Source of the DNA: Pyropia yezoensis | Lineage: Eukaryota > Rhodophyta > Bangiophyceae > Bangiales > Bangiaceae | NCBI GenBank assembly: GCA_009829735.1 | Contig: CM020618.1 | Span: 36,246,894-36,310,893, forward strand | Reading direction: 5' to 3' | Length of the DNA stretch: 64,000 bases | Part shown: positions 10,203-20,752 of the stretch, one piece after another | Numbering within the stretch: position 1 is the stretch's first letter | How the letters are laid out: each line of letters starts with the position of its first letter | Translations under genes and position numbers: made by a program | The notes under the pieces: model-generated | Seen by the model: only the letters and a program-made list of their open reading frames with translations | What the model was told of the DNA's origin: nothing | Databases searched by the model: none

Positions 10203-12496
10203 TCACACTCGTGGCGGTGACTGCAGAACCGTACCGCACAGGCGGCAGTAGCGCGCGTCCAGCTGGTGCACGCGAAGCCCACACGAGTTGCACGGCGCGT
10301 CCATAAAGGCGGCGTTCCATGCCCGCGACGCGGGCCCTGCCGCCGTTGCCGCCGCCACCGCCGCCGCGGCTGGCACCGCAACGACTGCCGCTGCCGCGGT
10401 GGCCAGAGGCCGTGGCACCACCCCCGGTGGGGCGGCGGCCAAGGCGGCCGCTGGGGGCGGCGGAGCCGCCGCTGAGTCGGCCGCGTCCAAGTCCACCATC
10501 CCGTAATCCCCGAGTTGCGCGAGCAGACTGTTGGGGGGGACGGCTGGGGGGGGTGCCGTGGGGTTGGGGCGGCTCATCTCGCTCATGGTCGCCCGTGCAA
10601 GGGAGCCCAGTTGCAGGGGGACCAGGAACGCGCCGCTGAGGACGGAGCCACAAGCGATGGCGCGGCCCTGTAGTTAGGGGGAGAAGGCACACAGAGAAGA
10701 GGCCAAAGAGGCAAACAGAGAGATAGTCAAGGACCGAGAGCGTCAGGCGCTGTGTACTGCGGTGCACATCCATCGTCAAGCACCACTCTGGCTGTCGCCA
10801 CGGGGAGCAGCGAGAAAAAGCGGGAAAGTTGCCACCACCACATCCCACAGGGTCTCCCACAGGACGTGTTGCCACCACGACGTCCCACACTAAGATCTTC
10901 CCTATCAACCTCAATCTGATCAAAATGCCCACCACCGCCACCATTCCCCACATCACGTGGTAGATACAACATACCAATGGTGTGATAGGCGTGATGTCGC
11001 CCAGACCCACGGTAGTGAGCTGTAGAAGGTGACGCAGAGAGAAAAGTGATTCAACAACAAAGGAGCAAAGAGTGGCTGTCAATAACCGGACGTGTGTTAG
11101 TCGTTGTGTGCCGGTTCCGCGTACTTGGTGGCTGCCACGCCAGATGCGACTGTTCATGTTGAGAGTAGCACCAAGAACTTGCCGTCGCGCTGCAAGGGGC
11201 TCCACAACCAAAGCGCCCATCGAAAGCACCCGTTCTCCGTATCTCAGCCACATGGCATTCTCACTCCGCCGGTCAGCTTTGCTCGCACAGATGGGCCAAT
11301 CCCCCCACCCTCCACAAAGCGCACGCAGCGTACCCTGTTCATGAGACATCCACAAAGGACCAATGTGGCACATGAAACAGTATAACAAGGGTGGAAGACG
11401 ACAAAAGGGCCGAGTCAATACCGCCAGCGGTAGTGCCAACACTGCGCACACTTCACACAACTCTGCCACGGTGGCTAGTGGTGCGTACGAAAGCCAAGCC
11501 CCCGCGGCAGCCACCGACAAAGCTGCCCCATCCACGCTGCACCACATCCAGCACAGACCCGCATACACTCTTCTCCCTTCCACTTCACCACTTCGCTGAG
11601 CAGCAAACACCACCAAACAGGACAAGCAATCACGAGTACGTAACGTACGCTACGACCGAGAAGTAGAAGCTCTCAAAAAAGTTCGAGAAGTTCGGGTTAA
11701 CCTGGCTCTCAGCAGCGTAGAGCAGGCTGGACGTGGCGTAGAGCAGCGTGAAAACGGTCAGCATGATCTGCGCTGCTTTCAACTGGGATTCGGACACGAC
11801 CACAGCCGGCGCGCGCGTCCGCCGGCTCTTGTTGCGCGTGAACAACTTGGTGAAGTCCTCACGCTCAATGGCGCGCTGCAGCCGAAGAACACGGGCGACG
11901 CGGAGCAGCTGCGAAACTTGCAGCGCCCAACCCTCAGTGGGCGCAAAGAATAGTGGCAAACACGCAACAAAATCAATGATCATCAGCTTCCGAAGCAGGA
12001 CCCGCGGCCGGCAGTTGAGGCTGTAAAACCGTAAGAGGTACTCCACGAAGAACACCACGTTTGCTATCCGTTCCACACCACTCAGCAGCCGCACCGACAG
12101 GTCATCGAGAGGTAGCGTCTCCAACGCGACGACTGCACAGGTCAGGAGGACGAGCATGCCCACGGCGGTCTCGGTGACGGGATGGTCAAGCAGCAACTGG
12201 AAGTCACGCGCGTAGGGGAGGGAAGGGGGGGGTTGGGAAGGGGGCGGGGAGGAACCAGCGTCACCAGCGACCATAGAAAACGACGGCGCAGGTGCCCGCC
12301 GAGAAGGCCTGCCCGGCGGCCACAGCCGCGAGTGGCCCCCGCCACCGTCCCCAGCGGGGCGAGCCCGCCGACGTGGTGGGAGGGGTGCCAGCCGCCGCAA
12401 TAGGTGGCTCGAACGCTGTGACACGGGCAGACGTCCCAACCAGGTGGGCCGCAGCAGTGGCCTGGCGGCAGGTACAAATGCCACCGCACACGCCAT
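10203..12496 (-). CDS. Voltage-gated K+ channel with C-terminal zinc ribbon, three exons
   Basis: Inferred exons are 12496 to about 11645, 11019-10975 (45 nt) and 10667-10203, giving about 453 residues. Six-helix Kv architecture is visible: S1 about 110-127, S2 143-160, S3 168-184, an S4 voltage sensor LLRVARVLRLQR (197-208, arginines every third residue), S5 240-260 and a pore helix SFYFSVVA. The short exon encodes LTTVGLGDITPITPL, the selectivity filter. Exon 3 gives the inner helix (GRAIACGSVLSGAFLVPLQL), a low-complexity Ala/Pro stretch and a CNSCG...CRLCG zinc ribbon at the end. The N-terminus is basic and Ala/Leu/Pro/Arg-rich, compatible with a plastid transit peptide, so a thylakoid or envelope channel is possible. 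The exon 1 donor is ambiguous: the consensus GTACGT breaks the frame, while GTTACG keeps it but adds one residue in the pore. A later Met at residue 75 is an alternative start. Confidence 0.72.
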
Positions 12497-13645
12497 CGTG
12501 CGCACCCGCCACAGGGACAGCCCCTGGGCCTGCAGCCGGGACCGCCACCGGAGATAGACGCAAGAAAAACAGGCACCAGCAACGGCAAATGGGGCTTGGG
12601 CACCAAAACGCGACGGACATGAGGGTAGGTGGGGGCACCACAACGCGCAGCGTATAGCGCTTCGTCGAACGCGTGTGAGGGAGAGAGCCTTGGCGCGGTG
12701 GAAGCATTCTGATCTCAAGCGTGGATGAATTCGCATTACATGCAAAAACCCCAATAGAAGTCCTAGGCTGTTCAATGCATTCTGTTGGGATCTGCAGGCG
12801 AAGCCAATAATTGTTATACTTGATGTGCGCTTCGTATCTTCGGAACTGAGCCCGTCGCGCTCATCAAGGACGTGAGCAGTCCCTCGCGACGTCTGGCGCC
12901 CCTCCCCCACCTCTCACCGGGACGGCCAGGTCCCCCTCCCCATTGTGGCCGGCTTCAATGATGAGCGATGTCGATGGTTGTAGAGGGAGCCGGCGGCGGT
13001 GTGACGGCAGGTTTTTTCTATTTGCTTCCCTCTGACACTGCCTGGCCTGCTTGCCTCCTCTCCCCCACCCCTCCCTCTTAGGCTGCAGGCTGCCATCCGT
13101 TCCGTTCCACCGTTTCACCCCGACGGGGAGTCTGTCGCTTTGGGGAACCCCTACCGCCCTCCCATTTTTACCACCCGCTGGTTCTCTGCCTAGCGGCGGG
13201 GCCCCTCCCCAGTGGGTGTTGTTTGGGGGGCGCGGCAGCACGGCCGGTGGGGTGTTGCCGTTTTGCTGACGCCCACGCCCTCGCGGTGCCGGCAGTGGCG
13301 GCAGCGGGGGCGGCTGCAGTCGTTTCCGCTGTAGTGGCGGCGGTGGTGGTGACCGGCGAGGTGGGGGGGGGGGTACGGAGGAGTGCGGGCGGAACGGTTC
13401 GACACAGTCGACCCGTGGGAGCACGGGGGCGGGTTGACCCGCTGGGTGCAACGGGGTCGAGCCGGCCCCCCCGGGCATCGGTCGGGGTTGAGGGCGTCTG
13501 CCCGCCGCCGGCCGGGCGGGTGTCGCCGGCCGGCGGGTGTGCGGCGCCCCCCATCCTCGACCGGCACCCGTCCACGCCCGTCTGCTGCCGATCGGTGCCA
13601 CCTTGTCTTGTTCCCCTGCCCGTACTGCCGACGCGACGGTCCATC
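12497..13645. other. Divergent promoter region between K+ channel and PP2C genes
   Basis: Contains an unusually A/T-rich patch at about 12700-12850 (for example ATTACATGCAAAAACCCC and CCAATAATTGTTATACTTG) upstream of the channel start, a likely promoter. The part from 12950 to 13645 is GC-rich; in-frame codons upstream of the PP2C start lack any recognisable domain. Confidence 0.4.
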
Positions 13646-16042
13646 ATGAAGAAGCGCATTGTGCGCCCCCCGATGCTGCAGCTCCCCGACTGTCCCGCCG
13701 TTAAGGCACGCGCATCGGTGGCCAAGACAGAGGACGAGGTGGCTGGCGACGGGGCGCTTTGGGGGGTGACCCTCCGGCGTGGCCGTCGGCGAGCGGTGCG
13801 CGAGGACGCGTACGGGGCGGTTGCTTTTGGGGAGCGGGGACTTGCGGCTGCGCCGGGGACAGGGCCACGCCCTGCGAAACCCCGTGGCGCGGGTAGTGGG
13901 CACGACGCTGCCGGCAGCGGCGGCGGCTGCGGGGGTGGCGTCGGCGGTGGGGGTGGCCACGTATTTGCCGTTTTTGATGGCCACGGCGGTCAGCGGGCGG
14001 CGCAGTACGCGTCCAAGCGGCTGCCAGAGCGGTTTGTAGCGCTCCGAAAGGCGGGGGCATGCTTGACCGACGCGCTGCGACAGGCGTTCATCGACACGGA
14101 CACCGAGTACTGTGCGTCTGTGGGGGCACCCCCTGTTGATGGTGGCGGCCTGGTCGGTGGTGGTGGCGGAGCGAGCCGACCGTCTTCCACGTCGCTGTTC
14201 CAGCAGGCGTCGCTCTCCCGCCAGCCGTCGGCATCGCTGTCGCGCCAGCCGTCCGCGTCTCTGACGTATCAGCGTTCGGCGTCCCTGTCACGCCAGCCGT
14301 CGGCGTCCTTGTCGAGACAGCCATCACTCCACGCCGGTGGGCGGCTGGCGTCGGGGTCGCTGGCGCGCACAAACAGCAGCGTCGGCAGCTTCTTCTCCCG
14401 CGCTCATTCTGTGACGGCCGCGGCGAGCGGTAGTGTCAGCAAGAACGGCGACGGGGGGCCATCGGCGGCGTCGCTCAGCCGCAGTCACAGCCTGAGCATG
14501 CAAGTCAGTGCGGATGGGCGGTTGTGGGAGGCGCCGACTGCGCCTCCGTCAGGCGGCAGCGGCGGCAGCGGTGGGGGCGTCCGCCCCTGGGTGACAGCCG
14601 TGGCGGCGGCCGCACCGCCCCCCGCCGGTGGTGGTGCCCACACCAGCGTGGTGGCCCGGGGCACGAATCCCAATTGTGGTACCACTGCCCTGGCACTGGT
14701 CCTCTCAGCAGGCACCCTGACCGTTGCCCACGCGGGCGACACGCGGGCAGTACTGGCAGTGGTGGGAGGCGGCGCGGTTCGTCTCAGTGTCGACCATCGG
14801 CCGTCACGACCGGACGAGTTGGCGCGCATCGAGGCGAGCGGTGGGCTCGTCCTTACCTCCTCGGGGACGGCTCGCGTCAACGGTATCCTGGCCGTGTCGC
14901 GGTCGCTGGGCGACCGGGACCTTAAGGCCTTTGTGATTGCCGACCCCGAGGTGGCCACCCGGCCTCTGACGCCGGTCGACGAGTTTGTGGTTGTCGCCAG
15001 CGACGGGGTGTGGGACGTGCTCTCGGACGAGGCGGCGGTGGCGGCGGTGGGCGGAGCACTCGCAGGGGGGTGCGCGCCCACGGCGGCCGCGTCGGTACTC
15101 GTGCGGCTGGCCTACTCGATGGGGTCCAAAGATGACATCAGCGCGCTGGTGGTGGACCTCCGCGTCTATGCGCAGCAGGGGTGGAGGGCCACCGCCGGTA
15201 CGCCGGGGGTGGCCAGGGGTTCCGTGGCTGCGCTGCCTATAGAGGAAGAAAAGGGTGCTCGTGGCTGGCGGGCGGCGGCTACCGCCAAGGACGGCGGCCC
15301 CTCGCCGGATGGGGTGGCCGACACGGCCCGCCTGACGTCGCCGGTCCCGTCCCCACCGCCTGGCACGCCACGTCTTGGCCTTGACAATGGCGGCGCGCCG
15401 CCGCTCACCTGCCGTGCGCGGCCGGTGGGCGCCCGGGCGGGCGGGGGGCTCCCCGCGTGGCGGTCTGGTACTGACGAGCCTGCTGCGGCTGTGCCGGTGC
15501 TGCCTGACGTCGTGGAGCTTCCCGTCGAGGCGATTGACTCACTGGGCCTTTGGCTCCATGACGCTTCTGTCAGGGGCGGTAACGCTGCTGGCGGTGCGCC
15601 GCCAGGCGGCGGTCGCGGTGGCGGCGGCGGCGGCGGCAGACCACCCGCTGTCGTCACGGATGTGATTATGGCCGACGCGCCCGCCTTGGCGGGTGACCGG
15701 CCGCGGCGGGCGGCCGGTGCGGGCGTCCGCTGCGCCCCCCCCCCCCACGCGCGGCCGTTGCACGCGCCCAGGCCGCGGCGGTCGGATGCGCTGCAGGACG
15801 CTGCTGCTGCTGGCACCAACGGCCTGGACGCTCGTGGTGTCGGCGGTGGCGGCGGGGACCCCGCGGTCGCCCCCAGCGGCGGCGGTGGTGTGCGTGGCTT
15901 CCTCCCCCTCTGCGCGTCCCGGTCTGCGTCGTCGGACGACTCGTCGGCCGCCGGCAGCATCGACAGCAGTGACGATGACTTTTGCGCGGGCCCCCCATTA
16001 ACCAGCCGCGCGGCGGCACGGGGCAAGGGGGGATTCAGCTGA
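13646..16042 (+). CDS. PP2C-type protein phosphatase with long disordered insertion and tail
   Basis: A single exon of 798 codons. PP2C enzymes are metal-dependent Ser/Thr phosphatases. Motifs in order are REDAY (52-56, with the metal-binding acidic residue), VFAVFDGHGG (106-115, metal-binding Asp111), NPNCGTTALALVL (from 341), AHAGDTRAVL, RLSVDHRPSRPDELARIEASGG, LAVSRSLGDRDLK, ASDGVWDVLSDEA (Asp453 region) and SKDDISALVVDL (Asp496/497). The catalytic core is interrupted between residues about 160 and 335 by a Ser/Gly-rich insertion containing five 8-residue repeats of the type ASLSRQPS. About 290 residues of low-complexity Gly/Ala/Pro/Arg sequence follow the core, ending in an acidic serine cluster (SSDDSSAAGSIDSSDDD). 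All key acidic residues seem present, so it should be active. The frame is open for 141 codons upstream, but ATGAAGAAGCGC directly precedes the conserved part. No transmembrane segment. Confidence 0.88.
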   Translation: MKKRIVRPPMLQLPDCPAVKARASVAKTEDEVAGDGALWGVTLRRGRRRAVREDAYGAVAFGERGLAAAPGTGPRPAKPRGAGSGHDAAGSGGGCGGGVGGGGGHVFAVFDGHGGQRAAQYASKRLPERFVALRKAGACLTDALRQAFIDTDTEYCASVGAPPVDGGGLVGGGGGASRPSSTSLFQQASLSRQPSASLSRQPSASLTYQRSASLSRQPSASLSRQPSLHAGGRLASGSLARTNSSVGSFFSRAHSVTAAASGSVSKNGDGGPSAASLSRSHSLSMQVSADGRLWEAPTAPPSGGSGGSGGGVRPWVTAVAAAAPPPAGGGAHTSVVARGTNPNCGTTALALVLSAGTLTVAHAGDTRAVLAVVGGGAVRLSVDHRPSRPDELARIEASGGLVLTSSGTARVNGILAVSRSLGDRDLKAFVIADPEVATRPLTPVDEFVVVASDGVWDVLSDEAAVAAVGGALAGGCAPTAAASVLVRLAYSMGSKDDISALVVDLRVYAQQGWRATAGTPGVARGSVAALPIEEEKGARGWRAAATAKDGGPSPDGVADTARLTSPVPSPPPGTPRLGLDNGGAPPLTCRARPVGARAGGGLPAWRSGTDEPAAAVPVLPDVVELPVEAIDSLGLWLHDASVRGGNAAGGAPPGGGRGGGGGGGRPPAVVTDVIMADAPALAGDRPRRAAGAGVRCAPPPHARPLHAPRPRRSDALQDAAAAGTNGLDARGVGGGGGDPAVAPSGGGGVRGFLPLCASRSASSDDSSAAGSIDSSDDDFCAGPPLTSRAAARGKGGFS
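14207..14326 (+). repeat. Five tandem 24-bp coding repeats in the PP2C gene
   Basis: Each unit encodes A-S-L-S/T-R/Y-Q-P/R-S, residues 188-227. R-Q-P-S fits a basophilic-kinase (RxxS) consensus repeated at eight-residue spacing. The third unit is the most diverged. Confidence 0.85.
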
Positions 16043-17095
16043 CGGGGCGGAGGGGGGGAGGGTAGGGGGAAGAAGAGTCCGTGGAGAGAGTTTCAGACCG
16101 CGACGCGTGGGGGAGTGCGGGGGGGGGGGGCAAGGGGGTGTCTGGGGGAGGGGTTGCGGCTCTGGCGCAGGGAAAGGAAGGGCGACGTTGTACCGAGACG
16201 GGGGGGCGAAAGGCGAAGGCGAGGGTGCTGGGGGGGCGGGCGGAGGGGGCGGGAGCTCGCCCCTGCACCGCCCATGTGTGTGGCGTCAGGGAGGGGGTGA
16301 GCGGCCGGGGGGGGGCAACGTCGGCCGCGGCTGAGAGGGCGCGTGCGGATTGCGGCCGCCAGAAACCGTTTGGCCACACCCCAACGCTGCCGCACGCCGC
16401 GCACCGTGGCGCCAGCGGCTGTAGCCGCCGTGCCCCCCCGCGGGGGCCGCCATCGCCCACACACCCGCCCCGCGGCCGCGATTAGGGGGGGAGGGGGGGA
16501 TGCGTGGAGGGCGGAGGGGGGGACACAGCATGGCACGCTGCCACCGCACTGCCGTCGCACTGCCGCCGCTGCTACCGCCGCGTTTGCCTGAGCAGCGGCG
16601 GGCGCCCCGCCGCCAGCCGGGTTTCCACGGGGGAGCAGCGGGCACACCGGCACCCCCCGGCCGCCGCCGCTGCGGTCGCCGTCTCGCGCCGCCACACCCG
16701 CTGGACCAGGCCACGCGCCCAGAGAATCCAGCCGTGGCAGACGAGCGGTCAAAAAAAAGTGGAAGGAGGAACGCAGTCGCCCTGCCGCCGCCGCCCAGGC
16801 AACTCCGCCGGCTGGGCGGCGGTCCAAGAAAAAAAAGCAACGCATCGCGGCGGCGGCGCAGGCGCCCGCCCACGCATTGAGCCGCTGTAGAAGACGGTGT
16901 CTTGACAAAGATGACACGCGGCGGCGGGCAGACAACAAGGGCAGCCGCAGTTCCTAGGTAAGGCATGGCCGCGTGGAGCAAGAACACACAAAAAAAGATG
17001 CAAAGCGCAATAGTCACCGCTCCCCCCTCCCGCACATGCAGCCCCCCAGATCCCCTCGCCGCGTCGCACGCCCCCCCTCCCCCCCCCACACACCC
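16043..17095. other. Intergenic region, GC-rich, no convincing gene
   Basis: Lies between convergent stop codons. A 281-codon frame on the minus strand (16093-16938) is Arg/Ala/Pro-rich without any domain and is best read as a composition artefact. Confidence 0.4.
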
Positions 17096-17701
17096 TTACG
17101 ACTCCGACGCTGGTGGCGGCGAGTCGTCGTCCCCCCCCGCCGCGCCGCCGCCGCCGCCATCAGACGCATTGGCGTCGAGGGCCTTGATGAAGTCGAGGTA
17201 TGCCTGCTGCTCGGGCGTCACGGGCGGCGGCTCGGCCTTGTGCTTCTCAATCGCGTCGCAGACCTCGGGGCTGTCGAGAACCTCGCGGGCGACCGACATC
17301 CACGCCTCCGTCTCCTTCTTGGGGTCCCGTCCAAACGCGTCGGTGGGCGAGTCGGGGTCAAACTTGAAGCGGGGCCCGCCGGCGGCGGCGGTGGCCGCCG
17401 CCGCGTCCGCATCGGCCGCCGCCGACGCGGCGGCGGCCGCCTTGGCCGCCTCCACGGGAGACGGGACGTCTGCGCCGCCCCCGACCGCTGCCGCGTCGTC
17501 CCCGCCGCCACCGCCGCCACCGCCACTCGCGGGGGGGGGGGCGGGGGTGGCCGCGGCAATGACAAGGCGCGACCGCCGGCGCAACGCCGCGCGGCCGGCA
17601 GGCGGGAGGAGGTAGACGCCGCGACGCGCGGCGGAGGTGGTCAGCGGAAACCGGTGGGGGGTGGCGAGGCCGCCGACTGGCGGCGCAAAGGCGGCCGCCA
17701 T
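17096..17701 (-). CDS. Small probable plastid-targeted protein of unknown function
   Basis: A single exon of 201 residues. The first 50 residues (MAAAFAPPVGGLATPHRFPL... RRGVYLLPPAGRAALRRRSRLVIAAA) are rich in Ala, Arg, Ser and Pro with almost no acidic residues, as in plastid transit peptides. Residues about 55-105 are Gly/Ala low complexity. The only ordered-looking part is 110-180, reading GPRFKFDPDSPTDAFGRDPKK, then TEAWMSVAREVLDSPEVCDAIEKHK and TPEQQAYLDFIKALDA, with helical, charged character. It ends in an acidic Gly/Ser/Pro tail. I do not recognise a family. The codon pattern and clear two-part structure argue that it is a real gene. The start is the first ATG of the frame. Confidence 0.6.
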   Translation of the reverse strand: MAAAFAPPVGGLATPHRFPLTTSAARRGVYLLPPAGRAALRRRSRLVIAAATPAPPPASGGGGGGGGDDAAAVGGGADVPSPVEAAKAAAAASAAADADAAAATAAAGGPRFKFDPDSPTDAFGRDPKKETEAWMSVAREVLDSPEVCDAIEKHKAEPPPVTPEQQAYLDFIKALDANASDGGGGGAAGGDDDSPPPASES

Positions 17702-18604
17702 GGTCGCCAGCAGGCCGCGGGAGTGGCGCGCGAGAGGGGAAGGGGGGCGAAGAAGCCCGCCCCGGCAGCGGCAGCGATGTCAGCGTTCTGCTCCCAGCGC
17801 GCCTGCAGACAGCTGATTCAGGAAAAGAAGAGGTGGGAGTCGTCGGCGTGGAAGGGTGCGTTCGCGTGCAGGAAGGCCAGAGAGATGCCAGGCGCCCGTC
17901 CGTGTCTTGAGCACTGCGGAGGCGAAGGGATGGAGCTTGTATAGGGGTCCGCGCCGAGCGGCTCGAGCCGCTCAGGCGAGATCAGCGAGGAGCCGCGCAT
18001 AGTGCGGGGTGCAAGAGGCAATCCAACAGTAGCCCCCCCATCGCGTTTCGATACTGCCACAGCCGACTGCCTCCCATTCTGCGCAAGACGACGAGGGTGG
18101 AAGCTGGACCCAGTCGGACAGAAATAGAAAGGTGGCGCCGTTACGTAGCTCGCTGGCCAGCAGAGGGGGAAAAGGCGTACGAACCATGACCTTGGTGCTC
18201 CAATTTGATATGGTCCCACGCAGCCCCTCCAGACGAACCCGTGCGACGCTGCACGCCCATCTGCGGATGATGTCGCCGTCGCACACTGCAGGCAAGGAAG
18301 GCACGCCAGCACTACGCAGCCACCCGTAGAACGGGCCACAGAGGGCGACTGACCAGAACACGGTGGGTGCCTTCTCTTCTCCCGCCCGCCGGTGGCATGC
18401 AGTGGGTTGCGCGGGCCGCCCAGTACCGCCCGTGGAACGACCCCAACACCCTGTGCCATTCACAGCCACACACGTGATAGAGGAGCGAGAGGCAGCCCCA
18501 AGCCAAGGTCCAGCGGTGCCAGTGTCATCACTGCCGTGCGCGGGCCCCCTCTTCCGACGCGTGGGCAGGGTAAGACGCGACTGAGGGTGTCACTTCGGGA
18601 TGCT
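17702..18604. other. Intergenic region, no gene seen
   Basis: Upstream of the small plastid-type gene and downstream of the carrier gene, both on the minus strand. Moderate GC, frames without domains; no repeats noticed. Confidence 0.45.
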
Positions 18605-20752
18605 TCACGTGACCACCTTGGGCCACAGGGTGGTCAGCGCAAGTGCCGTCCAGCCAGACACGAATAGTGGAGCCACCAGGTACTGCCAGAAGATCACGAG
18701 CGCGACGGCCTCTGCGCCAGCGCCGGCCACCTGCGCCATGATCAGCGCGTTGTTCGCCGTCGGTACCTGAGATGGATGACAGAGAGCGTCCAAGTGGCAA
18801 GAGCAGCAACAAACACCCACATGGGGCAGCCGTACAGGGCGGCAGAGGGTCACATACATGAGGGATGGGAAACAAGATCGGAAGATGCAAGCGGCAGGAA
18901 CATACACACGCGCAAGCAAGAGTAAGGCAATCGACAGAGCATGAGAGGCCGCATCGGTTAGCCCAATGGCGAGAGAGTACCATCACCGGTGGCATGGCAG
19001 GAAAATCCACACTTCCGCGTGCCATGTGTCGGCCACCCATTCACGCACCCCCGCGGCTGCAAATGTCATCTCGCCAAACACACACACGCGTCGCCCGGCG
19101 AATGCCCGCAGGGTCCGCTGAGACAAGGTGGAGCAGTCACCTCGCGCTGGCAGGCCCGGCAAACACATGCTCCCGACGTCCCGATGGGCACGTACAAATG
19201 CCATCATAGCCATGACAGTGAGCATCAGCGGGTCGACTTGAGACCGGTCCATTAGCCCAACCGCCAGTACCAAGTGCAGCGTCAGCGTGCCGACAATCGG
19301 CATGATCAGCATTCGGGCCACGACAACTGCCAGCACGGAGCGGGCATCCAAGCCGCCCTCTCCACCCCCGCCCGATGCAGCGTCCTCCCCTCCTGCCCCC
19401 CCTGCGCCAGTGGCAGAGCGCCCAAACAACATTCCCCGGGAGGACCACAGCTTGGAACCGACGAGCAGGCTGCCACACGGAATGGTGACGCCACCCAAAA
19501 GCTCCAGCGTGAGCGCCAATGGGTGCAGCGCAGACGTGCGACCGACCAGCAGCGCACCCGCACCGGGGATGGATGAGAAGCACAGCGCCGCGACAATCGC
19601 CAGGAAGGGCGGCGTCAGCAGAGAGCCCAATGTGGACCGCACGTTGGCGGGGAGGCCAGGCAGCGCCGCGGCCACGGCGGCAAAAAGGCTTTCGCCAGGG
19701 GGCTGTCGCGATGAGGGCGACGGCCCAGAAAGGTGGGGATGCGTGCCCCCCCGCGTTTGGGAGTGGGATTGGGTGGGCGCCAGCACCGCTCCGACTGGTA
19801 GTGCTGGCGCGGGCAATCCGACGGTGGGTCCGCTCTCGGGCGTAGATTGGGCTGTAGAGGAAGCACGGGAGATGGGTGGCTGGCCAGCGCCGTGCGGCCG
19901 CCCAGACGTGAACACAGCGACAGCCACCCCGTCAACCGAGTCCGCGCTGATTGATGGGTTGCCGGTTCGTAGGGCACCGTCACTATCACAACCTCCTGGC
20001 AGTGCTGCGGCAGTGTCCACCACATCCACCTCGGTCATCTCGGTGGCTAAGTCATCTTCAGTTGACAGGCGCTTCCATCCACCGGCGTCTCCACCACCCC
20101 CACCGCCCGACATGGCACCGCCACCAACGCCACCGCTGCCGGTCGAAGCAGCTCGTGTGACTGAGGAGAGCGGTGCACATATGCTCCCCCCCACCCTCTC
20201 CTCCCTGTCTTCCACCAACGCCCCTGTCAGGTAGCGGTTGCCCAGCGTCCATAGCGTGCTACTCCACACCAGCAGGTACAGGCTGCAATAGCCGGTTGCT
20301 CGCGCCTTGCACCCCGCGTCACCCGCCAGCGGCCCAAAGTTGTCGCATACGGAGCCCGCGAGCAGAATGGGGAGCTGCCCCGAGTTGCCAAACACGCACG
20401 CAACCACGCACGCCCGACGGTCCGGGCGGGAGAGGCCTGGAGACAACCACCGACGATTGATGTAGGTACCCACCGCTGCACACTCCAGGAGGATGACGAG
20501 CGCCCAGGCGGGCATGGCCAGCAGCACGGGGGTGGTGGAGGTCACTGGCGACTGGGCGGCGGCGTAGAGGGTCTCAACAATAGAAATAAATAAGAGGCAG
20601 GGCAAGAAGAGCGCCACGATCATGCGCGACAACGCCACGGCAATAGCCGGTGAAAGGAGAGACTGAGAGGAAAGGTATCCCCCGGCAGCACACAGGATGA
20701 GCAGCTCCACCGAGCCCGACGCAGACGCCTGGAAGATCGCTCCCAGCGCCAT
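18605..20752 (-). CDS. PILS/auxin-efflux-carrier-family membrane transporter, two exons
   Basis: Exons 20752-19196 and 18766-18605 with a 429-nt intron (donor GTACGT, acceptor CATCTCAG, phase 0) encode 572 residues of the Mem_trans family, which in plants includes PIN and PILS carriers that move auxin across the plasma membrane or ER. Family signatures visible are LSRMIVALFLPCLLFISIVE near the start, CVFGNSGQLPILLAGSVCDNFG in the fourth-fifth helix region, a conserved second half with GSLLTPPFLAIVAALCFSSIPG and LLGGVTIPCGSLLVGSKLW, and across the splice LTVMAMMAF then VPTANNALIMAQVAG. The central hydrophilic loop (about residues 165-330) is long and low complexity, with Gly, Ser and Thr and acidic patches. 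PILS proteins usually have about 400-420 residues, so the loop explains the excess length. The substrate is unknown. The start ATG opens the first hydrophobic segment; 72 upstream codons are in frame but not hydrophobic. Confidence 0.85.

Noticed and set aside
13223-13645. Upstream in-frame extension of the PP2C gene
   Set aside because: 141 codons of Gly/Val/Arg/Pro low complexity without a domain; ATG at 13646 immediately precedes the ordered part.
14485-16026. Long frames antisense to the PP2C gene
   Set aside because: Mirror of a GC-rich coding frame; Ser/Pro/Arg shadow text only.
16093-16938. 281-codon minus-strand frame as a possible gene
   Set aside because: Arg/Ala/Pro-rich, no domain, no plausible leader; overlapping frames of similar length on the other strand.
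17818-18459. 213-codon minus-strand frame
   Set aside because: No domain and mixed composition typical of intergenic DNA; it lies in the probable promoter of the small plastid-type gene.
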